A stretch of DNA of 44,321 nucleotides from an uncultured Bacteroidales bacterium (GCA_900539915.1 UQDU01000019.1:1-44321), one strand, 5' to 3'. Shown: positions 12,771 to 21,649, counted from the first letter of the stretch. Notes: generated by a model not told the origin, from the sequence alone. Made by a program: numbers and translations.

Positions 12771-14960
12771 TCAGCGTATGAAGAGAAGTTCGCGATACTT
12801 GACCAGAGGCCACATCTCGTTGTCGACCATCAGTTCGAGCTTGTCTACGTGGTAGCGGATGACATCCATGCAGGGAGCCACATTGTCGTGGTAAGCGAGA
12901 GCCTTGGTGCGCTCATCCTCTATCTTGTTGGCAGCCTTGCGGGCGTTGACCATCTTTGTCACCTCATCGCGGATGATATTGATATGCTTGGAAATCTTCT
13001 CGATGGTGTAGAGGCTGTGACCTGCCACCTCGGGAGATTTGTCAGCCGGGAAGATATTGTTGATTTTATACACATTGTCCAGGAGGATTGACTGGTAGCG
13101 TGTGGCCACAGGGATGATGTGGTTGATGGCCAGATCGCCGAGCACACGGGCCTCGATCTGTATCTTCTTGGTGTACATCTCCCACTTGACCTCATTACGG
13201 GCCTCAAGCTCTACCTTGTTGAACACGCCTGTACGTGCAAACATCTCGACCGACGACGGAGTGAGATAGGCGTCGAAGATTTTGGGGACGCTTGTCTCGC
13301 AGTCGAGTCCGCGACGTGCGGCTTCCTCCTTCCATTCGTCGCTGTAGCCGTTGCCGTCAAAGTGTATGGCCTTGCTCTCGGTGATGAGCTTGCGCACCTC
13401 CTCAAGGATGGCGTGTACGAGAGACTCGCCGTTAGCCACACGCTCGTCGACCTTGGTCTTGAACATCATCAGCTGGTCAGCCACAGCCGAGTTGAGGGCT
13501 ATCATGGCACTTGCACAGTTGGCGCTGCTGCCTACAGCACGGAACTCGAAGCGGTTACCGGTGAAAGCGAAAGGCGATGTGCGGTTACGGTCGGTGGCAT
13601 CCACGCTGATGTCAGGTATCTGCGACAGCTCGAAGCTCATGGTCTCCTTGCCGGCGAGGGTGATAAGCTCATCGCCTGTGCTGTGCTCGAGCTTGTCGAG
13701 TATATCGGCGAGCTGGCTGCCCATGAATATAGAGATGATGGCAGGGGGCGCCTCATTGGCACCGAGACGGTGGCCGTTGGTAGCCGACATAATCGAAGCC
13801 TTGAGGAGAGCATTGTGACGGTGCACGGCAGCCATCACGTTGGCCACGAAGGTAATAAACTGAAGGTTGCCCATCGGAGTCTTGGCCGGAGCGAACAGCA
13901 GTGTGCCGGTATCGGTGCCGAGGCTCCAGTTGTTATGCTTGCCTGAGCCGTTGATGCCGGCAAACGGTTTCTCGTGGAGAAGCACACGGAAGTTATGGCG
14001 GCGTGCCACCTCGCCTATGAGCGACATCAGCAGCAGGTTATGGTCGTTGGCCAGATTGGTCTCCTCGAATATCGGGGCAAGCTCAAACTGGTTGGGGGCA
14101 ACCTCATTGTGGCGTGTCTTGGCAGGGATGCCGAGACGGTGGCACTCTATCTCCAGGTCGAGCATGAACGCCTCTACACGAGAAGGTATGGCACCGAAAT
14201 AATGGTCCTCAAGCTGCTGGTTCTTGGCTGACTCGTGACCGAGAAGTGTGCGGCCTGTCATCACCAGGTCGGGACGGGCTGCATAGAGAGCCTCATCGAC
14301 GAGGAAGTATTCCTGCTCCCATCCGAGATTGCTGATCACGTGCTTCACCTCGGGGTCGAAGAACTTTGCCACGGCTGTACCGGCCTTGTCAACGGCATTG
14401 AGGGCGCGGAGCAAAGGAGTCTTGTAGTCAAGCGACTCGCCTGTGTAGCTGATGAAGATAGTAGGGATACACAGAGTGCCGTCCATGATGAATGCCGGCG
14501 ATGAAATGTCCCAGGCCGAGTAGCCGCGTGCCTCGAAAGTGTTACGGATGCCGCCGTTGGGGAAGCTGGAGGCATCAGGCTCCTGCTGCACGAGCAGCTT
14601 GCCGGTAAACTCCTCGATTACTCCACCCTTGCCGTCATGGTCAACGAATGCGTCATGCTTCTCGGCGGTGGTCTCGGTCAGAGGCTGGAACCAGTGGGTA
14701 TAGTGACGGGCGCCATTGTCGATAGCCCAGCGCATCATGCCGTTGGCCACGCTGTCAGCCACTTCCAGGGGAAGCGACTTCTTGTTGTCGATTGCGTCAA
14801 TTAGCACCTCGTATGTCTTCTTGGGGAGATACTGAAACATCTTCTGGCGGTTGAACACCTTTTCGGCGTAATAGACTTCAGGGCGTTCGGCCGGAATCTC
14901 AACAGGGACTGCTTTACGGTTGAAAGCTTCCTCGACTACGTTAAATCTTAAATGTGACAT
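12771..14960 (-). CDS. glnN: Glutamine synthetase type III (GlnN family)
   Basis: The enzyme makes glutamine from glutamate, ammonia and ATP. Its 729 residues fit GSIII, the long form first described in Bacteroides, against about 470 for GSI. Visible landmarks include a glutamate-binding-type segment INGSGKHNNWSLGTDTGTLLF, an acidic/His metal and ATP region (EVAPNQFELAPIFEE, LGANEAPPAIISIFMG) and the type III N-terminus with YFMQ-like aromatic segments. It lies upstream of gltB on the same strand, separated by a hairpin, so glutamine synthetase and GOGAT are adjacent but may be regulated separately. The start at 14960 (MSHLRFNVVEEAFN) is conserved-looking. I saw no TAnnTTTG box in the 64 nt before it, so transcription from dapL is possible. 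Confidence 0.93.
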   Translation of the reverse strand: MSHLRFNVVEEAFNRKAVPVEIPAERPEVYYAEKVFNRQKMFQYLPKKTYEVLIDAIDNKKSLPLEVADSVANGMMRWAIDNGARHYTHWFQPLTETTAEKHDAFVDHDGKGGVIEEFTGKLLVQQEPDASSFPNGGIRNTFEARGYSAWDISSPAFIMDGTLCIPTIFISYTGESLDYKTPLLRALNAVDKAGTAVAKFFDPEVKHVISNLGWEQEYFLVDEALYAARPDLVMTGRTLLGHESAKNQQLEDHYFGAIPSRVEAFMLDLEIECHRLGIPAKTRHNEVAPNQFELAPIFEETNLANDHNLLLMSLIGEVARRHNFRVLLHEKPFAGINGSGKHNNWSLGTDTGTLLFAPAKTPMGNLQFITFVANVMAAVHRHNALLKASIMSATNGHRLGANEAPPAIISIFMGSQLADILDKLEHSTGDELITLAGKETMSFELSQIPDISVDATDRNRTSPFAFTGNRFEFRAVGSSANCASAMIALNSAVADQLMMFKTKVDERVANGESLVHAILEEVRKLITESKAIHFDGNGYSDEWKEEAARRGLDCETSVPKIFDAYLTPSSVEMFARTGVFNKVELEARNEVKWEMYTKKIQIEARVLGDLAINHIIPVATRYQSILLDNVYKINNIFPADKSPEVAGHSLYTIEKISKHINIIRDEVTKMVNARKAANKIEDERTKALAYHDNVAPCMDVIRYHVDKLELMVDNEMWPLVKYRELLFIR

Positions 14961-15024
14961 AGTGTGTAGGTGGAGGTTTGAGTTAATGATGTATTGTGTG
15001 ATAAATATTTATTCGATAATCGGG

Positions 15025-16257
15025 TCAGAGCTGCCACTCCTTGATGCGCTCCACGGCCCGGAGAGTATTCTCGTAGGTATTGAAGGCGGTAAGGCGGAAA
15101 TAGCCTTCGCCGGCAGGGCCGAAACCTACCCCCGGAGTGCCGGCGATGTGGAGGTCAGAGAGCATGCGGTCAAAAAATTGCCATGAATCCATCCCTTCGG
15201 GTGTCTTGATCCACACATAGGGCGAATTTTCACCGCCGAAAGCCTTAAGGCCGGCACTGCGGACACCCTCAAGCAGCAGACGCGAGTTGCGCATGTAGTA
15301 ATCTACAGTCTCCCTGACCTGACGGATGCCGTCGGCGGTGTACAGGGCTTCGGCAGCACGCTGTATGACATAGCTTGCCCCATTGAATTTGGTGGACTGA
15401 CGGCGCAGCCACAGCGCATGCAGCGATACCTTGCCGCCCTCGGAATCCACGCCATAGAGGCTCTTGGGCACCACCGTGTATCCGAGTCGCAAGCCGGTGA
15501 AGCCGGCTGTCTTGGAATAGCTGCGGAACTCTATGGCCACATCTGACGCCCCCTCAATCTCATAGATGCTACGGGGCACATCAGGCTGGGTGACATAAGC
15601 CTCATAGGCCGAGTCAAAGAGGATGAGACATCCGTTGGCCCGTGCATAGTCAACCCACACTTTCAGCTGCCCGTGTGTGAGCACGGTGCCTGTGGGATTG
15701 TTGGGGTAGCAAAGATATATCACATCCGGACGTTCAGAAGGCAGCGAGGGCACGAAATCGTTGTCGGCAGTGCACGGCAGATACACTATATTGCTCCAAT
15801 GTCCGTCAGGAAGCAGGTGCCCTGCCCTTCCGGCCATCACATTGGTATCGACATACACCGGGTAGACGGGGTCGGTTACAGCCACCTTGTCAGCGATGGC
15901 CAGAATATCCCCGATATTGCCGGTGTCGCTCTTGGCACCGTCGCTGATGAAGATTTCATCGGCCGATACCTTGATGCCACGGCGATTGTAGTCGTATTCG
16001 GCTATCTTGTCACGGAGGAAAGCATAACCCTGTTCAGGTCCGTAGCCGTGGAATGTCGCAGCCGATGCCTCATCGTCGACCGCCTTGTGCATTGCATCAA
16101 TAGCGGCCTGACACACCGGGCGAGTGACATCGCCGATGCCCATACGTATCACTTCCACCCCGGGATTCTCAGCCAGGAAAGCTGAAATCCTGGCAGCGAC
16201 CTGTGAGAACAGGTAGCTTGCCGGGAGCTTCGTGAAATTATCATTGACTTTAAACAT
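15025..16257 (-). CDS. dapL: LL-diaminopimelate aminotransferase
   Basis: DapL converts tetrahydrodipicolinate directly to LL-diaminopimelate with glutamate as amino donor, bypassing the succinyl/acetyl DapD-C-E steps. The 410-residue PLP fold-type I protein shows the substrate-pocket start (FTKLPASYLFSQVAARI), YPNNPTG (184-190), DSAYEAYV (215-222) and the Schiff-base lysine K249 in SYSKTAGFTGLRLG. It is 77 nt downstream of dapF, which acts on its product, so the pair forms a short lysine/peptidoglycan precursor operon. The start at 16257 (MFKVNDNFTKLP) is family-typical. Confidence 0.95.
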   Translation of the reverse strand: MFKVNDNFTKLPASYLFSQVAARISAFLAENPGVEVIRMGIGDVTRPVCQAAIDAMHKAVDDEASAATFHGYGPEQGYAFLRDKIAEYDYNRRGIKVSADEIFISDGAKSDTGNIGDILAIADKVAVTDPVYPVYVDTNVMAGRAGHLLPDGHWSNIVYLPCTADNDFVPSLPSERPDVIYLCYPNNPTGTVLTHGQLKVWVDYARANGCLILFDSAYEAYVTQPDVPRSIYEIEGASDVAIEFRSYSKTAGFTGLRLGYTVVPKSLYGVDSEGGKVSLHALWLRRQSTKFNGASYVIQRAAEALYTADGIRQVRETVDYYMRNSRLLLEGVRSAGLKAFGGENSPYVWIKTPEGMDSWQFFDRMLSDLHIAGTPGVGFGPAGEGYFRLTAFNTYENTLRAVERIKEWQL

Positions 16258-16334
16258 ATCTATTTTCCGTTAATCTTCTGTTACCTATTGTATCTATATA
16301 TCGTTCCGTTAATTCTGAGGTTTCTGCAATGCCG

Positions 16335-17189
16335 TCATGTGGTGCGAGGGTAGCAACCGGAATATACCGTCGTGGCACCCCCCTTCATATACACATGCCC
16401 GTCGTCGCCCCAGTCTATTTCAAGAGTTCCGCCGAGCAGATCCACCGCGACTTCCCTGTCGGTCAGCCCATTGATGGCGGCGGCTACCGCCGTGGCACAC
16501 GCTCCTGTGCCACACGCAAGCGTCTCTCCGCTGCCACGTTCCCACACCCTCATGCGGATGCGGCCTGATGACATCACCTGGGCAAACTCTATGTTAGCCC
16601 TGTCGGGCCACATGGGGTGCATCTCCAGTTCGCGTCCGAGAGCGTGCACGTCCACCCTGTCGAGGTCTTCGACAAACACCACGCCATGGGGGTTGCCCAT
16701 CGACACAGCATTTATCCTGACATCTCCGGCAGTGGTACTGACCGTGGCATTTATAACCGAAGGCTTGTCACTTACCACCGGGACGAGGTGCGAATCAATC
16801 ACCGGCTCGCCCATGTCTACCGTCACCGCCTCAACTTTGCCGCCTTTGACATCAAGCGAAAGTATCTTGATGCCCGACATGGTTTCCAGCTTTATAATCT
16901 GCTTGTCGGTAAGCCCATGCTCATATACATACTTGCCGATACAACGGCTGGCATTGCCACACATCTTACCTTCAGAGCCGTCAGCGTTGAACATGCGCAT
17001 CTTGAAGTCGGCCACGTTGCTGTCCATGATGAGTATGATGCCGTCGGCACCCACTCCCTTGTGGCGGTCGCTCATCTCTATCGCCAGAGCCGCCGGATCT
17101 CGCGGTGCACCCTCAAGGCAGTTGATGTAGATGTAATCATTGCCGAGTCCGTGCATCTTGGTGAATTTTATGACTTCTTGTACGGCCAT
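16335..17189 (-). CDS. dapF: Diaminopimelate epimerase
   Basis: DapF interconverts LL- and meso-diaminopimelate, the latter for lysine and peptidoglycan. The two catalytic cysteines lie in MCGNASRCIG and ACGTGACATA. HGLGNDYIYI near the N-terminus binds substrate. I chose the ATG at 17189 (MAVQEVIKFTKMHGLGND), giving 284 residues. An in-frame start at 17246 would place codons across a promoter whose -7 box is at 17217-17224 and whose -33 TTG is at 17244-17246. It is the first gene of dapF-dapL. Confidence 0.95.
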   Translation of the reverse strand: MAVQEVIKFTKMHGLGNDYIYINCLEGAPRDPAALAIEMSDRHKGVGADGIILIMDSNVADFKMRMFNADGSEGKMCGNASRCIGKYVYEHGLTDKQIIKLETMSGIKILSLDVKGGKVEAVTVDMGEPVIDSHLVPVVSDKPSVINATVSTTAGDVRINAVSMGNPHGVVFVEDLDRVDVHALGRELEMHPMWPDRANIEFAQVMSSGRIRMRVWERGSGETLACGTGACATAVAAAINGLTDREVAVDLLGGTLEIDWGDDGHVYMKGGATTVYSGCYPRTT

Positions 17190-17216
17190 TTTGTCTGTCT
17201 GTTTATCTTTACACTG

Positions 17217-17246
17217 CAAAGGTAAACATTTTGTTTGAATAATCAA
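17217..17246 (-). promoter_or_regulatory. Promoter of dapF-dapL (TTG-N19-TACCTTTG)
   Basis: Minus-strand TACCTTTG (17224 to 17217) matches TAnnTTTG and is preceded by TTG (17246-17244) with exactly 19 nt between. It ends 27 nt before the chosen dapF ATG. Confidence 0.72.
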
Positions 17247-17343
17247 TAAATTTTTGGCAAAATGTCGTATAAAATTCTATTTAATCTCTTTTTGCTATCC
17301 GACGAGGCTTTTTAATGTCATTTATCCATTCCCATCAATGCTA

Positions 17344-17910
17344 TCAGAACATTATGCCGAGCCTAATGGTAGCCATGCTCAGCTTGTTGGCCGATTTTCC
17401 GGATGTAGTGGTTGCATCGCTTATATCCTTGCCTCCGTTGTAGCTGTAGCCCAAAGTCAGATAGCTTTGAAACTTACGCGAACCGGCGAGATTGAATCCC
17501 ACTGACGGATTGATATAAAAGGCGGCGTTTGTAGCTGTGCCGAAGAAGCTGTTGAGAGCCACACCCGTCCTGAAATCCAGGAAACAGAGCTGTGGGCGTT
17601 TTGAAAACGAGGTGCGCAGCAACACGTAGAGCGGATAACTGAACGAATTGTTATTGACCATGCCATGGATTCCGGCACCAAAACCCACAATATCTACGCC
17701 CTGAAATCTCATGCCGAAATAGGCATCGCCGTTGAGCGACGACATGTCGGCCGTAGTCAGGTCGATAGAGCTGCCCACATCGACACCCCATGCAAATCCG
17801 GTCTTCCTTGACGATTCGCCGGCATCAGGGCCTACGGCGGCATATGCACCGGTCAGTCCACCGCAAGCAGCCATCGCCACAGCGGCTATGATAGCTTTCA
17901 GATATTTCAT
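17344..17910 (-). CDS. Small secreted outer-membrane beta-barrel-like protein, unknown role
   Basis: The 188-residue protein starts with a clear signal peptide (MKYLKAIIAAVAMAACGGLTGAYA, cleavage near residue 24). After that it is a succession of short alternating strands rich in Gly, aromatics and Ser (for example YFGMRFQGVDIVGFGAGIHGM and FQSYLTLGYSYNGG). It ends in Phe, the usual last residue of outer-membrane barrels. I cannot assign a family; a porin-like or PorT-like small barrel is the best structural guess. It lies 35 nt after prmA on the same strand and may be co-transcribed, though no functional link is evident. Confidence 0.7.
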   Translation of the reverse strand: MKYLKAIIAAVAMAACGGLTGAYAAVGPDAGESSRKTGFAWGVDVGSSIDLTTADMSSLNGDAYFGMRFQGVDIVGFGAGIHGMVNNNSFSYPLYVLLRTSFSKRPQLCFLDFRTGVALNSFFGTATNAAFYINPSVGFNLAGSRKFQSYLTLGYSYNGGKDISDATTTSGKSANKLSMATIRLGIMF

Positions 17911-17945
17911 GCTTTATATAATATGATGATTGTATTGCTATATAA

Positions 17946-18803
17946 TTACAGAGTTGAACGCTTGACAAATGTAGCACGGCACCACTCGCCTTCTGTGCAT
18001 ACCCCGGTCAATTCCAGCCCGTGGGCCATGGCCTCTCTCTCTATAAGGGGAACATCGGCCCGGTAAAATCCGCTGAAAGCCGCAACGCCCCCTGCCTTGA
18101 TAGCCGCAGCATAGCGTTCGACATCGTTTATGATTATATTTCGGTTGATATTGGCAAGAAATACATCGGCAGCCTCACACCGTGACAATGCAGATGCATC
18201 CCCGAGCACCACCTCGATATTGGCGGCACAGCCGTTTGTCTCCACATTCTCCCGTGCATTGACAGCGGCCATCTCGTCTATCTCAATGGCAGTTACATGC
18301 TTGGCGCCGAGCATCGAGGCAAGTATCGCGAGGATTCCGCTGCCCGTGCCCATGTCTGTAACCTCCTTGCCTTCCACACCGCAATCAAGCAGAAACCTTA
18401 TCATCAGACTTGTGGTGGCGTGATGGCCTGTGCCGAAAGCCATCTTCGGGTCTATCACTATATCATAGTCGGCGGTCGGGACATCCTTGTGAAACGAGCT
18501 GTGTATGACCACTTTGTCGCCCACCACTATCGGATGGAAATAATTCTTCTCCCACTCGCTGTTCCAGTCGCGGCCCTCCACCGTCTCCGACGTCCAGCTG
18601 ACGGCCGTTTCAAACGGAAAATCCGCGATGATACCTTCTACAGTTTCCGCATCAAAGGCTTCTTCTCTGACATAAGCTGTCAGACCGGCATCTGTAGCCA
18701 CAAAACTCTCATAACCGGCATCGGCAAGAAAAGCCGCAAGCAGATCCGTCATGTCGGCATTACAGGGGACAAGCCGGAAATCGGTCTGGCGATAGTCATT
18801 CAT
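17946..18803 (-). CDS. prmA: Ribosomal protein L11 methyltransferase
   Basis: PrmA trimethylates ribosomal protein L11 using S-adenosylmethionine. The protein has 285 residues. It shows the PrmA-specific substrate-side motif DPKMAFGTGHHATTSLMIRFL, the SAM loop TDMGTGSGILAILAS, and the NPPY-equivalent segment VFLANINRNII, which in PrmA reads NILA/NI. The start at 18803 (MNDYRQTDFRL) follows a well-formed promoter 35-42 nt upstream. The next gene downstream is the small barrel protein at 17344-17910. Confidence 0.93.
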   Translation of the reverse strand: MNDYRQTDFRLVPCNADMTDLLAAFLADAGYESFVATDAGLTAYVREEAFDAETVEGIIADFPFETAVSWTSETVEGRDWNSEWEKNYFHPIVVGDKVVIHSSFHKDVPTADYDIVIDPKMAFGTGHHATTSLMIRFLLDCGVEGKEVTDMGTGSGILAILASMLGAKHVTAIEIDEMAAVNARENVETNGCAANIEVVLGDASALSRCEAADVFLANINRNIIINDVERYAAAIKAGGVAAFSGFYRADVPLIEREAMAHGLELTGVCTEGEWCRATFVKRSTL

Positions 18804-18837
18804 AGAGCGCGTCAGTCAATCGTTGATATATTTTCAG

Positions 18838-18867
18838 CAAAGTTACTCATTTTTAACCAACAAACAA
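18838..18867 (-). promoter_or_regulatory. Promoter of prmA (TTG-N19-TAACTTTG)
   Basis: Minus-strand TAACTTTG (18845-18838) is preceded at 19 nt by TTG (18867-18865). The TTG lies in the 3' arm (minus sense) of the hairpin terminating the upstream operon, so terminator and promoter share bases. Confidence 0.7.
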
Positions 18868-18894
18868 TGGGACGCGGATAACCGCGCCCCATTG
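18865..18894 (-). terminator. Terminator of the ytxH/holin-like cassette
   Basis: CAATGGG-A-CGCGG (18865-18877) pairs with CCGCG-C-CCCATTG (18882-18894), a 12-bp stem with one internal mismatch and a 4-nt loop. On the minus strand it follows the stop of the 94-residue gene by 28 nt and is followed by TTTGTTGGTT. Confidence 0.7.
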
Positions 18895-18922
18895 TCATAT
18901 TTCATCTGTGTGGATTGTAGAG

Positions 18923-19207
18923 TCAGTGTTTGCGGATGCGCATAAGCGAGCGGAATCCGGTCAGCAGCTTCAGTCCCAGCAACACGTAATCGAAATAGCT
19001 GAAACAGCTCAATATGCGACCGACCCACGAAGACTTGCCCGAGAGCGAGCCTGTAGTGGCCAGATTATGGCCTATCCCGGCGAGCTGTTCCTTCTGCAAC
19101 TGGATACGCGCCATGGTGTAAGCCCTCAGATATGTTATCTCATCGATAGTGTACCTGTGGCTTGCCGTGGGGTCGTTGAAAGAGTTGACAAGTTCCTTAT
19201 GGTTCAT
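18923..19207 (-). CDS. Unknown 94-residue protein with one hydrophobic segment
   Basis: I do not recognise this family. The N-terminal half is polar and helical-looking (DEITYLRAYTMARIQLQKEQLAGIGHNL). A hydrophobic stretch follows (ILSCFSYFDYVLLGLKLLTGF, about residues 65-85) and then a basic tail (RSLMRIRKH). Its ATG overlaps the stop of the preceding membrane gene by 4 nt, so the two are translationally coupled. By layout and position it resembles the third member of the E. coli yqjD-yqjE-yqjK set, but that is an analogy, not detected homology. Confidence 0.75.
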   Translation of the reverse strand: MNHKELVNSFNDPTASHRYTIDEITYLRAYTMARIQLQKEQLAGIGHNLATTGSLSGKSSWVGRILSCFSYFDYVLLGLKLLTGFRSLMRIRKH

Positions 19208-19539
19208 GACAATAAGAGTTGGGATATGAATTTACATATCGGATTGGCAATAAGCTGCTTCTTAAAGAGCACAAACACAATTATAAGCAACAGGTAAAAG
19301 CCGCCCATTATAAGATACGCCCACTCGGTTCCTGTCCCTGAAGCTATCCAGTGGACGAGCGCAATCGACAGGAAGAAGAAAGCGAGCACACCTAACACAA
19401 ACACGATAGCACAGAGTGCTATCGTCGCCATAAGCCTTGCGGCTTTTTCGGCAACGGTCAGTTTGGTATTGGCCCAATAGAGCTTTATAAGCTCCGACAG
19501 CCGCATCCACAAGTTTTTATAGCTCTCTGTATCCATCAT
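19204..19539 (-). CDS. Holin-X/YqjE-like two-helix membrane protein
   Basis: The product is about 111 residues from the ATG pair at 19539/19536 (MMDTESYKNLWM). An earlier in-frame GTG at 19569 exists but adds non-conserved-looking residues. An N-terminal amphipathic segment is followed by two closely spaced hydrophobic helices (LMATIALCAIVFVLGVLAFFFLSIALVHW and YLIMGGFYLLLIIVFVLF), then a basic C-terminus. This matches the YqjE / putative Holin-X (PF07332) type of small inner-membrane protein found next to YtxH or YqjD-like proteins; family membership is inferred by eye. Its end overlaps the next gene by 4 nt. Confidence 0.75.
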   Translation of the reverse strand: MMDTESYKNLWMRLSELIKLYWANTKLTVAEKAARLMATIALCAIVFVLGVLAFFFLSIALVHWIASGTGTEWAYLIMGGFYLLLIIVFVLFKKQLIANPICKFISQLLLS

Positions 19540-19587
19540 GCCAGGCGTAGGTGAAAAGCGATGAAACACTGACTCGGAGGCACGGGG

Positions 19588-19788
19588 TTACTCGGCCTCT
19601 ACCTCGCTGGTGAGCTGCTCCACGAGAGCGTCTATTTCACTGTCGCAGCATATGATGCCTTTTTTGCGTAGAATCTCGCGGATGCGTTTACGTGTGTCCT
19701 CACCTTTCTCAGGAGCAAGAAGGAGTGCGGCACCTGCACCGACGATGGCTCCGCCTAAAAATGCGTAAAGAATGGATGTTGCGTTCAT
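19588..19788 (-). CDS. YtxH-like small membrane protein (second copy)
   Basis: The 66-residue protein starts at ATG 19788 (MNATSILYAFLGGAIVGAGAALLLAPEKGEDTRKRIRE). A longer in-frame start would run back through a hairpin. A glycine-rich membrane helix is followed by APEKGEDTRKRI, the YtxH signature (helix, LLLAPxxGxxTR), then an acidic tail with CC near residue 47. It is a paralogue of the gene just upstream. YtxH proteins are membrane-anchored and often associated with stress; no biochemical activity is established. Confidence 0.82.
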   Translation of the reverse strand: MNATSILYAFLGGAIVGAGAALLLAPEKGEDTRKRIREILRKKGIICCDSEIDALVEQLTSEVEAE

Positions 19789-19823
19789 AATCGGGAATAA
19801 AATATGTGACAAATTATTGGAAT

Positions 19824-19858
19824 CAAGGGGCGGTCTGTCATCACAAGGCCGCCCCTTG
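19824..19858 (-). terminator. Hairpin between the two ytxH-like genes
   Basis: CAAGGGGCGG (19824-19833) and CCGCCCCTTG (19849-19858) are perfect complements around a 15-nt loop. The following minus-strand sequence (ATTCCAATAATTTG) is only weakly T-rich. It may act as a partial terminator or an mRNA-stabilising stem between the first and second gene. Confidence 0.45.
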
Positions 19859-19923
19859 GGATAGTATTGTTCTCTATGAGTTGAAGAGGGGGATAAATGG
19901 CAGACAGTCAATGACCGCACTTA

Positions 19924-20133
19924 TCATTTTTCCTTGATTTTGTGGATTTCGTCAGCGATAGTGTCGGCGAGCTCCTCCATCTTGTTCTTTTTGAGCTTCA
20001 GGCCCTGCTCCTTGAGGAAGTCCACAATGTTGTCACGTGTCTTTTCGCCCTTTTCGGGAGCGAGGAGAAGACCTACTGCAGCACCGGCTACGGCGCCACC
20101 TATCACGGCGAGAATAATGTTGAGGGGTTTCAT
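19924..20133 (-). CDS. YtxH-like small membrane protein (first copy)
   Basis: The 69-residue protein has an N-terminal glycine-rich helix (IILAVIGGAVAGAAVGLLLAPEKGEKTRDNI) carrying the YtxH signature. A lysine/glutamate-rich helical tail follows (LKEQGLKLKKNKMEELADTIADEIHKIKEK). It heads a four-gene same-strand set: this gene, a second YtxH-like gene, a YqjE/holin-like protein and an unknown. The first two share the helix-LLLAPEKGE-TR core, so they probably arose by duplication. Confidence 0.85.
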   Translation of the reverse strand: MKPLNIILAVIGGAVAGAAVGLLLAPEKGEKTRDNIVDFLKEQGLKLKKNKMEELADTIADEIHKIKEK

Positions 20134-20227
20134 ATTGACTTTTTTGTTTTAAGAATTGGTTACTGAATCCAATTTAAATAACAATCAATAGATGTTTTTG
20201 TGCGATTGACCTGCCGTTTTTTCACAC

Positions 20228-21649
20228 TCACATGAGGATATAGCTGGTCATCGGAGCGGCTTTGCCGGTGAGCATGCCTTTCTTGACAGCAAACTTTGTA
20301 CCGTGTACGCCATCGGTGTATTCGCCGTCGGCAAGAGATGTGGCCAGTTTAACCTTCTGAGCCTTGTTGCTGATGTTGACCAAAGCAACGCCCTTGCTGC
20401 CGCGCTCCACCTCTATGAGAGCACCGTTTTCTGAAATCACGATATTCTCGGGCTGGCCGGCCATAGCTGTGCGGAACTTGTTGGCAGCCACTACCTCCGG
20501 ATGCTTGAAATTGTCGTTGCCACGCTCGCCGATACGGTTGTTGCCCCAGACATTACCGGGTCCGCTGCCGGCGGGACGGCTGTAGAACAGCGGCATGCCT
20601 CCGTTACGTGCGGTGAGGAACACCCAACCCATGCGAATCTGGTCATCGGTAAGACCAGCTGATTCGTGGGCGTTGCAGTATGTGTCGTGTGACTCTACCC
20701 ATGACACGAGGTGGTCAGGAGTCAAAGAGTGGTCCCATCCGCGCAGATTGACGGCATTGGCATCCATCTTCTCGAGAGCGGCACGGAGTGTGTGGCCATA
20801 GTTGCTCGCGGTCATGGACATATATTTAGCATACTCGGCCTCGGGAACGTTCTTGTCCTGAAGTACCTCACCGTAGACAAATACGGTATCGGGCATCAGC
20901 AGCGACAGGCCTTCCACAGCCTCACGTCCTGTAGCCACGTCCCAGAAATTGTTGCGCTCTGCTTCGGGAGCCACGGGATCACTCGGCACACCGATATGCT
21001 TGGCGGTGTCATAACGGAAACCGCGAGCTCCGAGGTTGATAAGGTCATTGATATACTGGAGGAAATAATACTGGAAGTCGGGATTCTCGGTATTAACGTC
21101 AGGCAGACCGCCCATGGCCCAGAGAGTGCACTGTGTGCGGTCATTATAGTCCTTTATCTCGTTGAAACCTGATTTATGCCAGAGGCGGTCGCGGCCACCT
21201 GCTGCAGCAAGCATGTCGGGGGTGACTGCAGTGGTGTCAAATGCCGTATGATTGGGGAGCACGTCCACAAGTACCTTGACATTATATTTACGTGCGCTGT
21301 CACACATGGCCTTGAACTGGTCACGTGTACCGAGCTGATAGTTGCCCACCTTCCAGTCGATAGGCTGATAGTGGTAGTACCATTTGCCCTTTACGGAGTC
21401 ACCCTCCTGGCTGAAGAGGGCCATGCCGCCGTCCTCACCGACGAAACATGTATTGGCAGGAGAGGTCTGCACATATTTGTATCCGGCCTCGGCTATATCC
21501 TTCATATTGTCGGCAATGGTAGGGAACGACCATGACCAGGCATGCAGGATAGTGGCGTCAGCAGGGATTTTGGAATCGGAATCAGTGGTAGCGGATGCAA
21601 CGAGAGCTACCATGGAAAGCGCACCGGCTATTGCAGTAAACTTTTTCAT
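20228..21649 (-). CDS. Secreted alpha-amylase, GH13
   Basis: This glycoside hydrolase cleaves alpha-1,4-glucan. A signal peptide (MKKFTAIAGALSMVALVASA, about 20 residues) sends it out of the cytoplasm. The barrel carries the GH13 regions: VLVDVLPNHT (region I), GFRYDTAKH with nucleophile D214, FVYGEVLQ with acid/base E261, and WVESHDT with H321-D322. At 473 residues it has a single catalytic domain plus a short C-terminal beta domain and no starch-binding module that I can see. It is not part of a SusCD cluster here. A TAACTTTG box lies 104-111 nt upstream. Periplasmic maltodextrin or starch breakdown is inferred; the products could feed the glycogen enzymes at the other end of the window. 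Confidence 0.92.
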   Translation of the reverse strand: MKKFTAIAGALSMVALVASATTDSDSKIPADATILHAWSWSFPTIADNMKDIAEAGYKYVQTSPANTCFVGEDGGMALFSQEGDSVKGKWYYHYQPIDWKVGNYQLGTRDQFKAMCDSARKYNVKVLVDVLPNHTAFDTTAVTPDMLAAAGGRDRLWHKSGFNEIKDYNDRTQCTLWAMGGLPDVNTENPDFQYYFLQYINDLINLGARGFRYDTAKHIGVPSDPVAPEAERNNFWDVATGREAVEGLSLLMPDTVFVYGEVLQDKNVPEAEYAKYMSMTASNYGHTLRAALEKMDANAVNLRGWDHSLTPDHLVSWVESHDTYCNAHESAGLTDDQIRMGWVFLTARNGGMPLFYSRPAGSGPGNVWGNNRIGERGNDNFKHPEVVAANKFRTAMAGQPENIVISENGALIEVERGSKGVALVNISNKAQKVKLATSLADGEYTDGVHGTKFAVKKGMLTGKAAPMTSYILM

